Assembly: GCA_019671005.1 (NCBI GenBank)
Contig: CM033747.1
Span: 23,029,188 to 23,093,187, forward strand
Source: Hibiscus mutabilis
Taxonomy: Eukaryota; Streptophyta; Magnoliopsida; Malvales; Malvaceae
DNA length: 64,000 nt
Direction of reading: 5' to 3'
Shown piece by piece: positions 47,568-59,449 of the stretch. The notes below the pieces were generated by a model. The model was not told the DNA's origin. It did no database searches and was given only the letters and a program-made list of their open reading frames with translations. The stretch's first letter is position 1, and each line of letters opens with the position of its first letter. The position numbers were made by a program, and so were the translations under genes.

Positions 47568-48930
47568 TTATATCTCTTCTTTTCGAGGTAAGATCTGTTT
47601 GTCTTCCTTTTCTACCAACCTTAGTAATTCGTTAGGGATTTTATATTCTACCTCATCTTCACACTCATTAACTTCTATTGGACACACAAGCCACTCGAAA
47701 TCTATTTCAGGATTAGGTTCAAAATTATTCATGCAATTAATAATTGGGGACCTGCAAAGAAAGTAATATTTATTTAGAATAGAATGCGAAAACAAGAAAC
47801 ATGTTTGGCATTTAAGAATCGAAATGAAAGCATCTTTATTGAAGTAAACTTGCATACTAGCCCTTACAGAAGATCCCTTGTACTCTTATGCAAAAGTACA
47901 AGGTGGTTCTTGGCATTACTCTGTTTTTGTCTTAAAAACTAGGAGACGATCCTCTACTGTCCAGTTATTGAGTGTTTCACTAAGAACGCATGAGCGAATT
48001 TCTTCTAGAAACTTGCCAGGCTAGGATCCCTTGAATATGCCATTGACATGCAACCCTTCTATGATCTCGCTAAAGATCTTCTCTTTTTAAAGCTTTATAG
48101 TCTCTTTGTTATCTTTCTCAAGCTATTTCTCCACATTTTCAAACCCACGAGACTTGAAGATGCTAGTCAAGTCAGGGAAAGTCATAGGTTCAAAATAAGT
48201 TTCTACTCCTAGAAATCGGGCTCTCCTCTTATCCTCTCTTTTCTTCAAGTCTTTCTACCTTTGTTGAATGGTGGGTTTAAACCTGAGTCCAAAGCGATCT
48301 TTCTTCATAATGACAGGCTTCAGACACAGGCACCTTAGAGACGTTTCCCAAAATATTTCCAGTCTTTTATCTTCTTTCAAGGGTTTGGCGAACGGTCATC
48401 TTGGTACAGTTGATAACCTCAGATGAGGTATCGATTTCTCTTCAATAATGAAAGTCGTATTTATAATCTCAAGGGATCTGAATGAACATTCAAGAGCATT
48501 CTCATCAGCTTCAATGTATGGGGCATCCGTAGTTATAGAGGTAATGATATATTCCTCAGCCCCAATACTAACTAGCTTTCCTTCTAGTACAAAATTCAAT
48601 TTTTGATGTAGTGATAATGGTACTGCGCTAGCAGAATGAATCCAAGGTCTTCCCAGCAAGCAATTGTAAGTTGGTTTTATATTCATAACCACAATGTCAA
48701 TATTATAAATTACGGGTCCAATCAATAATGGTACCTCAAGCTTTCTTAACACACCTCGAGTTGTGCCAGCAAAAGCCCTCACAGTATTCTTATAGGTCTT
48801 CATGTGTGAATCATCAATTGGTAGCCTCTACAATGTAACCATTGGAAGAATATTCAGCGCTGACCCATTATCAATGATATTCAAAGCCTTGACAGATCCC
48901 ATTTCTCCCTTAGGGATCTTATCATCAATG
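47568..48930 (-). pseudogene. Ogre protease and linker to RT
   Basis: Around 48853-48873 the minus strand encodes IIDNGSALNIL, the aspartic protease site of Ogre elements. Next comes 48396-48803 with LEVPLLIGPVIYNIDIVVM and NCLLGRPWIHSA, the rest of the fold. The linker at 47568-47855 ends LVEKEDKQILPRKEE, which precedes RT in related elements. The three pieces share a frame but are separated by stops. Confidence 0.8.
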
Positions 48931-49372
48931 AAGGTAATGTAGTTGTCAGCAGTTATGTGATTCACAAGTCCAATTTGTGCAATGATATATCATTTGGGAA
49001 AATGTTTGATTGAACACCTTGATCAAGTCATTTTGGTGCCCTTTTGAACTTAACAGTAGTTTGATGACAAAAATCCCGACTTGTTATCTCTATAACTGCT
49101 CAACTATATTATATTCACTATGCTTTAAAAACTTCAAGAACTCTTGGGCTTGTTTTTCTGTGATGGACTAATTTATTTTTAGACCAGGTTCTTCCCCAAA
49201 AATCCTTTCTGGTATCACAACGGCCTTCCTTTTTGCTTTCTCAGCCTCTTTAGATGTTTCAGTGAGTAGCATCTACCACTTCTAGTGAAATGCCCAACTT
49301 CATTCACTAGCTTGGCATCAAGCTTCTCATCCATCTTTCCTTCTGGTACTATCTTTATTCCATCTAATGACT

Positions 49373-51387
49373 TTACTTCCCCTGTGTCTTTGTTTCCTCA
49401 GGTATAGCCACATTAGCAGCACAATTCCAAGGGACCTTGCGAGTGTCCTTGTAAGAAAATAGTGCTGGAGGAGAGATCACAACCTTGAGAGTTATTGTTG
49501 GCCTTTCTTCTTTGCATGAACTTCCAACCTTTGGCCTAGCAGAAATGATAAATAGTCTGCTCACCCCGTACTTAACTCCTGAACTTTCAGAGGTGCACAA
49601 CTTTACCTCTTTTCTTTCTCTAGTCTTTTCAAAGAATTTGATTTCTTTGTTATTCATTATTCTTTGAATCATGCACCTAAATTCAGAGCAGTGCTGAATC
49701 TTGTGTCCATCATCCTGATGGTACTCATAGTATATTTATGGCTTTCATTCTTTTTCAACCATCATGCCTATTTGTATTATCCCAATATTGTATAGTTGTT
49801 CGAATACACACTTTAAGGGAGATATGATATTAGATACATCCACTTTACCGTCTTAGCCTTATCTTCTTCCTTTATAGCATTCACTCTCATTCTTCCATGG
49901 TTAGGTAATGGATTAGCTGCTATACTGGGTTCATCAAATTTCAACATCCTAGTATTGATCAAATTCTGGACCATCTTCTTGAATGCGGTGCAATCTTAAT
50001 TGTATGCCCCAGAATCTTAGCATGATACTCACAATGAGACTTTGGATCATACCATGGAAGGTATGGAGGCTGAAGAGGTGTAAGATAGTATGGCCAAACC
50101 AAGTCTGCATCAAACAGCTGAGGATACAGTTTAACATACGATATTGGTAAAGGTGTGAAATTGGTCTTCTTATTTCTCTGTTCTTGAGAGTCTTTCCTAT
50201 TTGAACTATATAAATTTCCGAATATAGCACCAGGCGGTATAATTATAACATTATTTGGAGCCTCATAAGCACTTGTATTGTTTACTTCATTATCCTTAAA
50301 ATTCTTTCGGGAGCTTTCTCTACTTTAAATCTTTCCACTCTTGATTGTTGCTTCAATCAACTCGCCGGTCATCACTATATCGAAAAATTTTGAGTAGCAT
50401 ACCAATTAACCGTTCAAAGAGTAGACCCCTTAGAGTATGTACGAACATATGAGTAATTTTATTTTCCTTCAGCGCTGGTTGTACTTGTTCCGCCATACCT
50501 CTCCACCTTTGTGCATATTGACGGAGGCTTTCATTAGATTTCTATTCTATAGCTTGCAATATAACTCGACTAGGAACCATTTTAGTTAAGTGCTTGTATT
50601 GCTTTACAAAGGCTCTAAAAAGGTCATTCCACGACCTTATATTTGCCTGAATTAATTGAGTGTACTAGTGTACGGTTGAACCCGACAAGCTATCTTGGAA
50701 ATAATGAATAAGCAATTTCTCATCCTTTAGATAAACAACCATCTTACGATAATACATAGTTAAATACGTCGACGGACAGGTCGTCCCATCATACTTTTCA
50801 AAATCAGGTACCTTAAACTTGGGTGGAAAGACCAAGTCTACAACCAAGCTCAAATCAGCTGCACTAGGCCCTCGTTCATTTAATTTTTGCATCTCTAGCA
50901 ACCGGTCTTCTAGAGCTTTACAGAGCTCTTCATATTTCCTCTCAATTTTAGCACGAATCCTCTCGATCTCATTGACGGTATTTAAATTCAGGACTTTATC
51001 ACCACTTCTAAAGTTTGCTCCAATATGGACCGAATGGCTGGCAGTAGCTATGGCTAGGTTGATTTGGACCTTCTTCGTAGGAGGTGGTCCCTCAGGCTGT
51101 TCCCTCAGATGAGATATAATATCTGCTTAGTCATTTATATAATTCGAAGCACCCTCTTGTACCTTGCCCTTTCCAGATTCCTTTGGTCCTAATAAAATAG
51201 TCAACTAGATGATAATCTCCCTTTGTGCTTGGTCAAAGTGGTCCTTTATAGACTGTTCAATCCTGTCAAATCTATTACGCACCTTAATGCGATCATTTTC
51301 AAGACTAGCAATCCTATCCTCCACAACTATGGTCCTAGAGAGTAGATGTGTTCTGTATGAATACATGATGATTGCGATACAAAACAA
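49373..51387 (-). pseudogene. Ogre gag
   Basis: From right to left: IASLENDRIKVRNRFDRIEQ (short coiled coil, 51205-51387), VFPPKFKVPDFEKYDGTTCP and LLIHYFQDSLSGS (capsid, 50665-50901), then a basic spacer, and a C-terminal part at 49373-49672 with YKDTRKVPWNCAANVAIP. At least three frame changes. The KFKVPxFxKYxGTxCP pattern is a hallmark of Tat/Ogre capsid. Confidence 0.85.
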
Positions 51388-51541
51388 ACTGCCATAAAAC
51401 CTTTCTTTATTAAGAATTACTTATACATTGCAATATGTAGATGCATGTATGCAAGGATGCAAAATGTAGCGAGTTCAAGAACTAGTCTTTAGTGAAACAT
51501 TCATTAACCAAATAGTCGAGTACAAGAAAAAGGTAATTTCA

Positions 51542-53376
51542 CTAAAAAAAACTATTAGCCCTAACTCCTAAATTAACTATCTCATATAGCAATCGGGTAA
51601 CAACATCTCCAAGCTCGACACCAATATCGGGGCGTTGCAGCAAGCTCGTAGCATCTCTGGACAATATCTGTACGTACTGAGCAATTCCTCTTACTTGACT
51701 CTTAAAGTTAATCAGCTCATGATTCTGACTTTGGATGGTGCGATTGGTTGCTTCAAGCCTGCTTTTCAGTGACTTGTCCTCTTGGTGCAATGCTCCCACA
51801 TAGTTTACAAGCTGATCTTTTAGACCCTGTATAGTGTTTTCCAATTTTGCTATCTTCTTTTTTAGCCCTTCATTTTCTTGCTCCATATTAGCTTTCTCTT
51901 CATTATAGTATCCCGTAATCATTTTCTCTATCTACGACACCTGAGATGATAATTCAGAGTTTTGAGCTTTTTCTTCTTTTAGCTTCTTTTGTTCCTCTTC
52001 TAGCTTCTTTTTGACTTTGTTGTTTGAGTCTTTCTAGTCCCGAATCTTTTTCTTTGATGCACTCATAGTATATTCATACATTTTCTTATAGTCGTTCTTT
52101 TCCTTCGCAACCTTATCCAACTGTTTAGACATATTCTCAACTACTTTGCTCAAACATCCCTTTTGTGGTTTCTTGTATTCAGAATGGGTTTCCTTTAGAT
52201 CTTCTAATTCTTGTCTAATTTTTTGATTCTACTCACGAAGATCTTTTTCGTGCCTCTTTTAGACATTTATATCTAACTTTGTCATGGTGAGCTTATGTTT
52301 CAAATCATTAATTCTCTTTTCGTACCTCTTCATATCCTTCTTATAGTTATGCTTTAACTTTTCCAAAGCTGACAGTACACTCCTTGCATGTTCAATGGAT
52401 GAACCAGCACCGCCTTGATCTTTTTCGAAGAATGTTATCATTGACTCTTCGAGCCCACCATTCTTCATATCCTAGGCATGATTTTAGCCTCCTCATATAG
52501 GTCCACCCTTCTTGGTTCTTTCCATGCTTCTGTATTTCCACTTACTTTTGAATTGTAGTCATCCGTCTTATGTGCATACTCAGACTGTGCCATACCCGTA
52601 GTAGCTGGAATAAACTACCTTGATGCAAACTGTCTTGTCAATAGTAGGGGACAATAAGATGTTCCTCCCTAAATTCTCGGTAGTGGGACCCAATCTCTGA
52701 CTCTACATCAATATAAATAACTGCTACCTCTATTTAGCCAAAGAGCCTTCCATATGACATTAGTATCTTTCATGTCTTTGAAGCACTCTTTCCACTATTA
52801 TTCTGTCATTTTCTCTATTGGGCAATTAACAAGATGATCCGCCAATGGTGAATAGGTGTTGAAAAACTTACTGTCGAATCTATAAGATATGGCCCACCTA
52901 TGCCCTCTAAAATAAACCTCTAATAACTATGCATATCCCAAAATTTTTTATTTCTCGCATTCTTGCAAGCAGACAATGATCTATAGGTTTTGGCTAAAAT
53001 TGTTGGTATCAAATTTATTCCCTTTACCAAACGTTCAAATAGCCATAGTGTTGACGGATCTATATGTTCTATAGTTCTTAGGAATAACACCAGTCCGTAG
53101 ATGTATAAAGCATATAAGATCTTCATCTTGGTCATGTCATCACTTGTCAATATCAATCCTCCTGATAACTTTCTAGTTTATACGCTCTTTATCCTCAATT
53201 TGGTTGTCATTATCTCCACTAGCTAATTTTCCATCGAACCAATCTTCACTTTTTCCCGTGAACGCTTTCAACTTATTACTAAAGCTAGATTTGTTACTGG
53301 GCCTCGTGTAGACCTTATTACTTTGAATTCTGGGACAACATACTAAAGCCTCATATTCCTCGAGTGTGGGCGTCAT
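51542..53376 (-). pseudogene. Ogre ORF1 with coiled coil
   Basis: This is the extra reading frame that precedes gag in Ogre elements. MTPTLEEYEALVCCPRIQ (53173-53376) and ILYALYIYGLVLFLRTIEHI with LVKGINLIPTILAKTYRSL (52920-53156) form the plant DUF7745-like part. Lys/Glu-rich heptads at 52259-52468 and 51542-51922 (YEKRINDLKHKL, LKKKIAKLENTIQGLKDQL) form a long coiled coil. The role of ORF1 in the family is not settled. Stops and frameshifts separate all pieces. Confidence 0.8.
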
Positions 53377-54365
53377 ATCTATTCTCCTGAAAGTGAATTA
53401 ATTGTACGTTGGGGTCCGAAATTGTGCCATCATTCTAATCAATTCTCGATCCACTGGAACATCTAGCAGTAATACTATATCACCAAATTCCCCTTGGAAA
53501 GGACTCCTCGTATCATTGCCCTATTGTTCACATATAGCTTTAAGTTATGGCAAACATTCACTCTGTTTAGAATTTATCTTGGTATAATTCTTCATTTTCT
53601 ATACATAATCCCTACGAAGGCTGTCCCCATTTGTGTGCTGGGTCTCCTCTAACCATATACATTTGAGGTATCATCTTCTCCTCATCTCTCAAATATTTTA
53701 GCTATAATAAATACTTCTTAATCGACTGATTCTCAAATCGATACCAAATTAATGCAACATGATGCGGCATATTAAAATGATGGAATAAGAAGAAAGAGGG
53801 GAAAAACACACAAAAACATGCGCCAATAATGTGAAATAATATTGAAGACAAAATTTAACAAGTTGATATAATAAAGCAGGTTGTATTGAGCAGAGAAAAT
53901 AACCAGAGAAGTGTATTTAAAGCGATATCACCTTGTCTTAGGTTCCTGTCTGGCTCAAGTGGGGTGGGATTCTAGATGACATCATGTGTTTTTTGTTCTA
54001 GACTCTGGGTACCTGAACTGTTATTACTGTCTACTGCGACAATAAGGTATCGATTCAGGAGTATACAACCTCTTATATCAGAGGCGTGTACCTCACGTTG
54101 TATAAGGTTGGTATACAAGAAAAAAGACAAAATTTTGATCTCGGAGGTGGAGATCCTCACGTCCGATCATGTCTCGCTACCACTTAATGGAAAAGCCTGG
54201 GTAGACGACTTATGCATGAATGACAGTTTATATCACACAAATAAAAAGTATATCTCCATTCTTTCTAAACATCCATCCAATAATTGTTGGAAAAATTAAA
54301 TTCAAATTACAATTCTTACATTCCAAAATGCCACGTAAATTTTTTTAGGCCTGACTCACAAGTGA

Positions 54366-54383
54366 TCCCCAACGGAATCGCCA
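54366..54383 (-). other. Ogre primer-binding site
   Basis: The minus strand reads TGGCGATTCCGTTGGGGA three bases inside the 5' LTR. It differs from the 17447-17464 site (TGGCGACTCCGCTGGGGA) at two positions. Confidence 0.9.
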
Positions 54384-54386
54384 AGC

Positions 54387-56877
54387 TGTCGTGACCATTT
54401 TTAAACCGGCTAAAAATAGCTTGACGATTAATCTTTGAAATTAGGAGGCTTTCATTTAAATTCAATTTTAAAAATCATTTTAGAGTCACCATATTTCACT
54501 TCGAGGTAGACCGGGCACCATAAAAACAACAGAGATTCGTTCTTTTTAAAATTAGGGTTTGAGAGTCAGTTACGTGTAGGGATAGATTAGCATCCCCATA
54601 AACTCCCGTTATCAGTACCTTTAATTTTATGTGGCATATTGACATTTCGAATAATATTTTGAATTTAATTTAATCATTAATTATTAACTAGATTTAAATT
54701 CTAAATGTAGATATTCCTTTTATAAGAAAATATATATTTTTATCTGAATATGAGACTAAAAGCACCCTTACACGTTCGGGGCACCCCATTCATATTCAAA
54801 AAATATATTTCCAACATAAAAAGTTTGTAATGCATGATCGATTATTGTATTGTTTATTTTAAGTTCTAACTTAAAAGGGCTCTAATAAATTAAATTGTTT
54901 AAGACTATGAATATTATTAAATTTAAAGGCTTTTATGAGATAACACCTAATTTCTTGAGCACCATCCATATTAAAACCCCTAAATTTTAGATAATATTCA
55001 TTAATTAATTGTTATTCTAATTATTTAAAGTGGTAGTCCCAATTAAAGCTCTAATTAATTAACTAAATTAGTTATCCAATTCTAAGTTATAATGAATATT
55101 AAGTATTCTACTTCAAAGCCAATGTTGGACAACACCTCATTGCAATGGGACATCACCCAAATTTGAACCCCAAAGTTTCCCGCTTAATACATAATAAATT
55201 GCTACAATGATCTTCCTAATTTAATTATTATATTAAAGAACCTAAAAGACTAAGGCTCTATTAATTGATTAAATCTAGGTGATTAAATTATCTAATAATT
55301 AAAATTAAATGCCCAATTTAAAACATGCATCAAGCATATAATTTAAACATTAAATTAAATTGAACAATTAAATAAACAGAATAAATTGAACTAAAAACAA
55401 GTTTTAATTTTGATTTTATAGAAATTGGTGGCCAAATGAAAATGCCATACAAATCTATAAGGACCAAGAAAAAAAATAGCCCAAAACCATTAAAAAGACG
55501 CGAACCCTTGTCCGACCCAAATAAAAAAGACACGGACCCTGCCTAAACCCGGTGCCAAAATGGCATCGTTTTGACTCATATATATATATATATAACCTTA
55601 TACAGAGTTGACTCACTCATTTGCTACCCATACTCTCTCTTTTTTCTTTCACTCTCCAAACTTTCTCAACTCGAACATATATTTTCCAGAATCCAAGATC
55701 CAAACAGATCAAAACCCTATGTTCTTCACATATTCAAACCCTGTTCTTCCCATTTCTCTGGTTTGATTCACACAAACACGAAATTTTTCATGTTTCCTTG
55801 TTTTCAAAGATCAAAATCCCCAAAACCTTTTAGAACTCAAACTTGTTCTTCCCAAAGAGGATGAACACTAGCCGCCACTATTTTTGCCCCTCGATCCATC
55901 GCTGCCATCACTGGTCAACTCCGACCAGGTCATCGGCCGTCGTAGGCGACACCGATAACGCCGGCCGTCTTTAACCTTTCTCTAGAACCGTGCTCCACTG
56001 TATCAGAACCTAAAAAAACTTAAAATCTTCGATTTCTTCATTCAAATTCTCTAAAACTACCCGATCCAGCAGGATCAACCAACTTTCCCCTAAGTTTACC
56101 CATTCCCGGCCTATTTTTAACTCCGACCGACATCCTAACCTCACCGACGACCAAAGATACACTTCGGTCACCATATTTTCTATTTTTTAAAATTTTTTGT
56201 CATTATCATTTAAATCTAATATATTTTTTTATTTCTTTATGCAAAAAATGGAAGAATTTTTACCTTCGTGGCGGTCGAAGTTACAGCGGTCGTATTCCTC
56301 ATCGTCTTTCTTTCTTTCTAGTGGCTCTTTGATTTTAGTTATACTCTTTTTCTTTTCTTAATTGCTTCAATTATTGCAGCAATTATTATCCCATCATTAA
56401 TTCCTTTTTCTCTCTCTAGGTATTTATAGCATGTAATGGAGCATGACATCATGATGATATCACTACCAACCAACAATTGACAGCTCAGAGGGTAAAAAAT
56501 CAAAATCCTATTGAATGGACCAATGAGAGAGTGCCATGTATATAGAATTGGGCGGGAATTTAAAAGTATGTTGAGTTTTGTGTTTATTTGGTTTATTTTA
56601 CCCGAATATGGGATTTTATTTAATGGATTTGGGCAGGAAAAATATGTGGTTTGGGTAGGCAGCTTTATAATTTGGGCTTATGTATATATTTTGGGCTTTT
56701 GAAGCTGAATTTTGGGCTATTTGTATTTAATGGACATTATAAAGGGTTTCCGACTAATATATTTGTAATATGGATATTTAAAGTGGGCTTCTAGACTAAT
56801 TTATTTATTTAAACTAATACATATGTTTATTATTTATTTATTATAGTATATAACCCGGATTAAATTTGGGTATTACA
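54387..56877 (-). repeat. 5' LTR of the Ogre element
   Basis: 2491 bp with TGTCGTGACC and GTATTACA ends, adjoining the PBS on its left side. The hairpin block at about 54574-54600 has drifted (GTAGGG against CCCCAT). Confidence 0.93.
55555..55672 (+). promoter_or_regulatory. Promoter-like module antisense to the Ogre 5' LTR
   Basis: CCAAAATGGCATCGTTTTGA, then an expanded (TA)n box at 55577-55594, then TC-rich DNA (CTCTCTTTTTTCTTTCACTC) to about 55672. It is the counterpart of 29116-29232. Confidence 0.45.
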
Positions 56878-58017
56878 TTGACTTTACATAATGGCACACC
56901 AGTCAAAAAATAATTTTATAATATTATATAATTATAAATTTTTTTTTTTAATGAAGTGTCATTCTTTTAAGTCATTTCAAGTTGTTTATCGTCAGTTAAT
57001 TGACAATTTTTATCCACAGAGTAGTCATTTTGAACCAAAATGAAACATTGAGGGTTAAAATGCTTTAAAAAAAGAATAAGGGTTAAAATAATAATTTAGT
57101 CAAATGTTAAAAAATATTTTAGCATTATGCCTTTTTCATAATGTTGGTTAAATTACTATAAAATGAGAAATTAGCATTGACAAGACAAATTATAGCAAAT
57201 AATTGATACAAGGAAAAAATATTGTGCCGTGGTCAACCACGCCACCGAAATTAACACAGTTTCTCCAAAAAATTGTACACATGACATCTGTAGAAGCCCA
57301 TTTTTATCCTGGCTACAACCTAAAAAAAACCTTTACAAATCAACCAAATTCCCATACCCAATATACCCACTAAAAACCTAGACCCATTTTACACTAACCC
57401 GTCAACCCAAAATAAATATATTCTTTTTTACCCTAACCCCAAACCCTAAACTAAACCTAACTCTAGCACTCTTATCACTTTAGCCGCCGTCGACCATAGC
57501 CTTTATAGCTCCCCGAGCGTAGTCGCCACGCGCGGCCCCTCTTTTGCCACGTGGCCGCCACGCGTCACACTATCGGTCGGCCACCGCCAAGCCTCGTCAT
57601 CGTCCACCACTTCAAACCTGCAAGAAGCAGAAAAAGAAAATCATCATCAATATTTTATGTACATGTTTCAGGTATAAAACCAGTTAGAAATGATGTAAAA
57701 GGGAGGCTCTCTCTCGTTTTTATTTCGAAATAAAAAACACAAGTAGTTATAAAAACATATACCCTGTTCGAACCAAAATAAAAAAAACAAAAAAAACAAC
57801 AAAGTAAAATACAGACAAAAAAACCTCTCGGTTTTTACTAGATCCGCTTACCTAGGATCATATTTTGGAAAATCCAGTGTCGGATTTGAGATCAGGATGG
57901 AAAATCGAGCCGGTTGGTATACTTGCATGCAATCTGATCGCCGGCGATGGCGGCGGTCACCGACGACAGCCGGTGGTCAACGACAACTTTCGGCGGTGGA
58001 CTCGGTCGGCACCTAGG

Positions 58018-58141
58018 CTCTACAGAGAGTGAAATAAGAGAGTTTGAGAGAACTCTGATTTTTTGGTGAGATATCAACCCAAATGATTTTTTTGGGGATA
58101 AAATCGGTACTTATATGGCTTCCAAAACGGCGTCGTTTTGG
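58018..58141 (-). promoter_or_regulatory. Promoter-like module antisense to the third LTR
   Basis: Read on minus: AAAACGACGCCGTTTTGG (58122-58141), CCATATAAG (58111-58119), then a TC-rich leader (TCTCTCAAACTCTCTTATTT, about 58058-58018). A second copy of the palindromic box, AAAATGACGTCGTTTT with an ACGT core, lies at about 58160-58175. Confidence 0.45.
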
Positions 58142-58573
58142 GCTTCAACCCCCAAGCCCAAAATGACGTCGTTTTGGTCGCGACCCGAATATCAGATCTG
58201 ACCTGGAGACCAGATCCGCGCATTTTTGAAGAAAAGGGAAATTATGTCTGCGGTCCTTCCGCATGGTATAATTGCTCATTCAGCCCTTGAAAGTTTCAAT
58301 TGGATTTCAATTTGGTCACCAAAATTGATTTTTATCCAATTCCAAAGAGGAAATTATGCCCGCAGTCCCTCCACCCCCGTATCCTTACATTTCAGCCTTT
58401 TAATTCTTTTTTTGTTCCATTTTAATCACTATTTTTAATTTCTTTTTTTTTATTATTATTATATATTAATATTGCTATTATTAATAATATATATTAATAT
58501 TATTATTATTACGCAAATTACATTTGCATATTATTATTATATAATGTTTATATATTATTGCATATACTATACA

Positions 58574-58574
<1 letters not shown>

Positions 58575-58627
<53 letters not shown>

Positions 58628-58628
58628 C
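58575..58628. repeat. (TTA)n microsatellite in the third LTR
   Basis: About 17 ATT/TTA units, then further interrupted TTA runs to 58745. Tat/Ogre LTR copies A, C and E carry such a tract at the same relative position. Confidence 0.9.
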
Positions 58629-59432
58629 ATACGTATCTGTATAAGCATATTATTATTATTACATGTTATTAGATATTATATTATTATTATTTCTATTATT
58701 ATACTAAATTTCTATTATTATATTATTATTTATTGTTTATTGTTATTACTATTATATTGAGCATTTTTATTACTATATAACTACTAATACATATATGTTA
58801 TCATTAACATTGTTTATTTACTTATAATTTGTTATATATATATATCCTTATATATATTTGATATGTTTTAATCGAATTTTAAATTTAAACCCTTTATTAA
58901 GAATTCTCGTGAAAAACGTATCCCGAACGTAAGGGGTGCCGCTTTCCGTTAATCTCTATCGAAAAATATCTTTTTTATTTTTAAACTATAATTTTCAAAA
59001 TAGATTCCCTTCATTCGAGAATCTAATGGAAATTATACCCCGAGCCTAGGGGTGTAAAATCCTTTCATACAAAAATATTCTTTTAAAATATATAAAGGGG
59101 ATCACAAATTTTAAATCAAATTCGAAATCTTAATTTCCATCTTTAAGACAATTTGTAATCGACCAGGTACCAATTTTGGGCATTGTGGAGGTGCTCATCC
59201 TTCCCCACATGTAACTGACTCCTGAACCTGTTTTTCTGGTTTCGCAGACCAAAACTCAAATTTTTAATAAAATGACGTAAAAATAAGTTTTATTAAAATA
59301 AATGGGTTTTCAGGTGATCCAATCTCACCTAAATTAAAAAGATTGGTGGCGACTCCATTCCAATCCAAAATATTTTTCGTAAAAATGCGTCAAGCGCCCA
59401 TAACCGTCGGTCGCGGGGCCGTTGTAACAGCT

Positions 59433-59449
59433 TGGAACTCTGCTGGGGA
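59433..59449 (+). other. Primer-binding site of the third Tat/Ogre element
   Basis: TGGAACTCTGCTGGGGA, three bases inside the LTR. Related to the other two Tat/Ogre sites but with changes at positions 4, 6 and 9. Confidence 0.78.

Larger units (their letters stand above)
27957..56877 (-). mobile_element. Ogre/Tat-lineage LTR retrotransposon, nested
   Basis: The 5' LTR is 54387-56877 and the 3' LTR 27957-30444. The flanks CTGAC and TTGAC (27952-27956, 56878-56882) form a 5-bp target duplication with one change. Reading leftward from the PBS the order is ORF1, gag, protease, RT, RNase H, integrase, then a long 3' untranslated region with tandem repeats. The extra ORF1 before gag, the very large size and the PBS type mark the Ogre group. 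The interior totals about 11.8 kb once the 12.2-kb insertion at 32479-44659 is removed. LTR copies differ by roughly a tenth in the parts compared, so this is the oldest LTR insertion of the nest. Confidence 0.92.
27714..57131. mobile_element. MITE split by the Ogre insertion
   Basis: Bases 27714-27900 and the complement of about 56940-57131 match over roughly 190 bp (GGCATAAT ends, TTATTCTTTTTTT, CATTTTAACC and TGGATAAAAA shared). Without the Ogre the element would be about 0.5 kb. The flanking 9-mers TTTTATATA (27705-27713) and TTTTTCATA (57132-57140) agree at 7 of 9 positions. TIRs of this length with a 9-bp duplication fit a Mutator-like MITE. Confidence 0.7.
57289..59429 (+). repeat. LTR of a third Tat/Ogre-type element
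   Basis: Starts TGTAGAAGCCC at 57289, ends TTGTAACA at 59429 and is followed by a PBS. It holds a (TTA)n tract at about 58575-58628, the hairpin block at 59185-59208 and an internal PBS-like GGTGGCGACTCC near 59345. The matching 3' LTR is not in the window. No coding gene seen. Confidence 0.82.

Noticed and set aside
58472..58672. Plus-strand frame with a long Tyr run
   Set aside because: It is the translation of the (TTA)n tract in the LTR.
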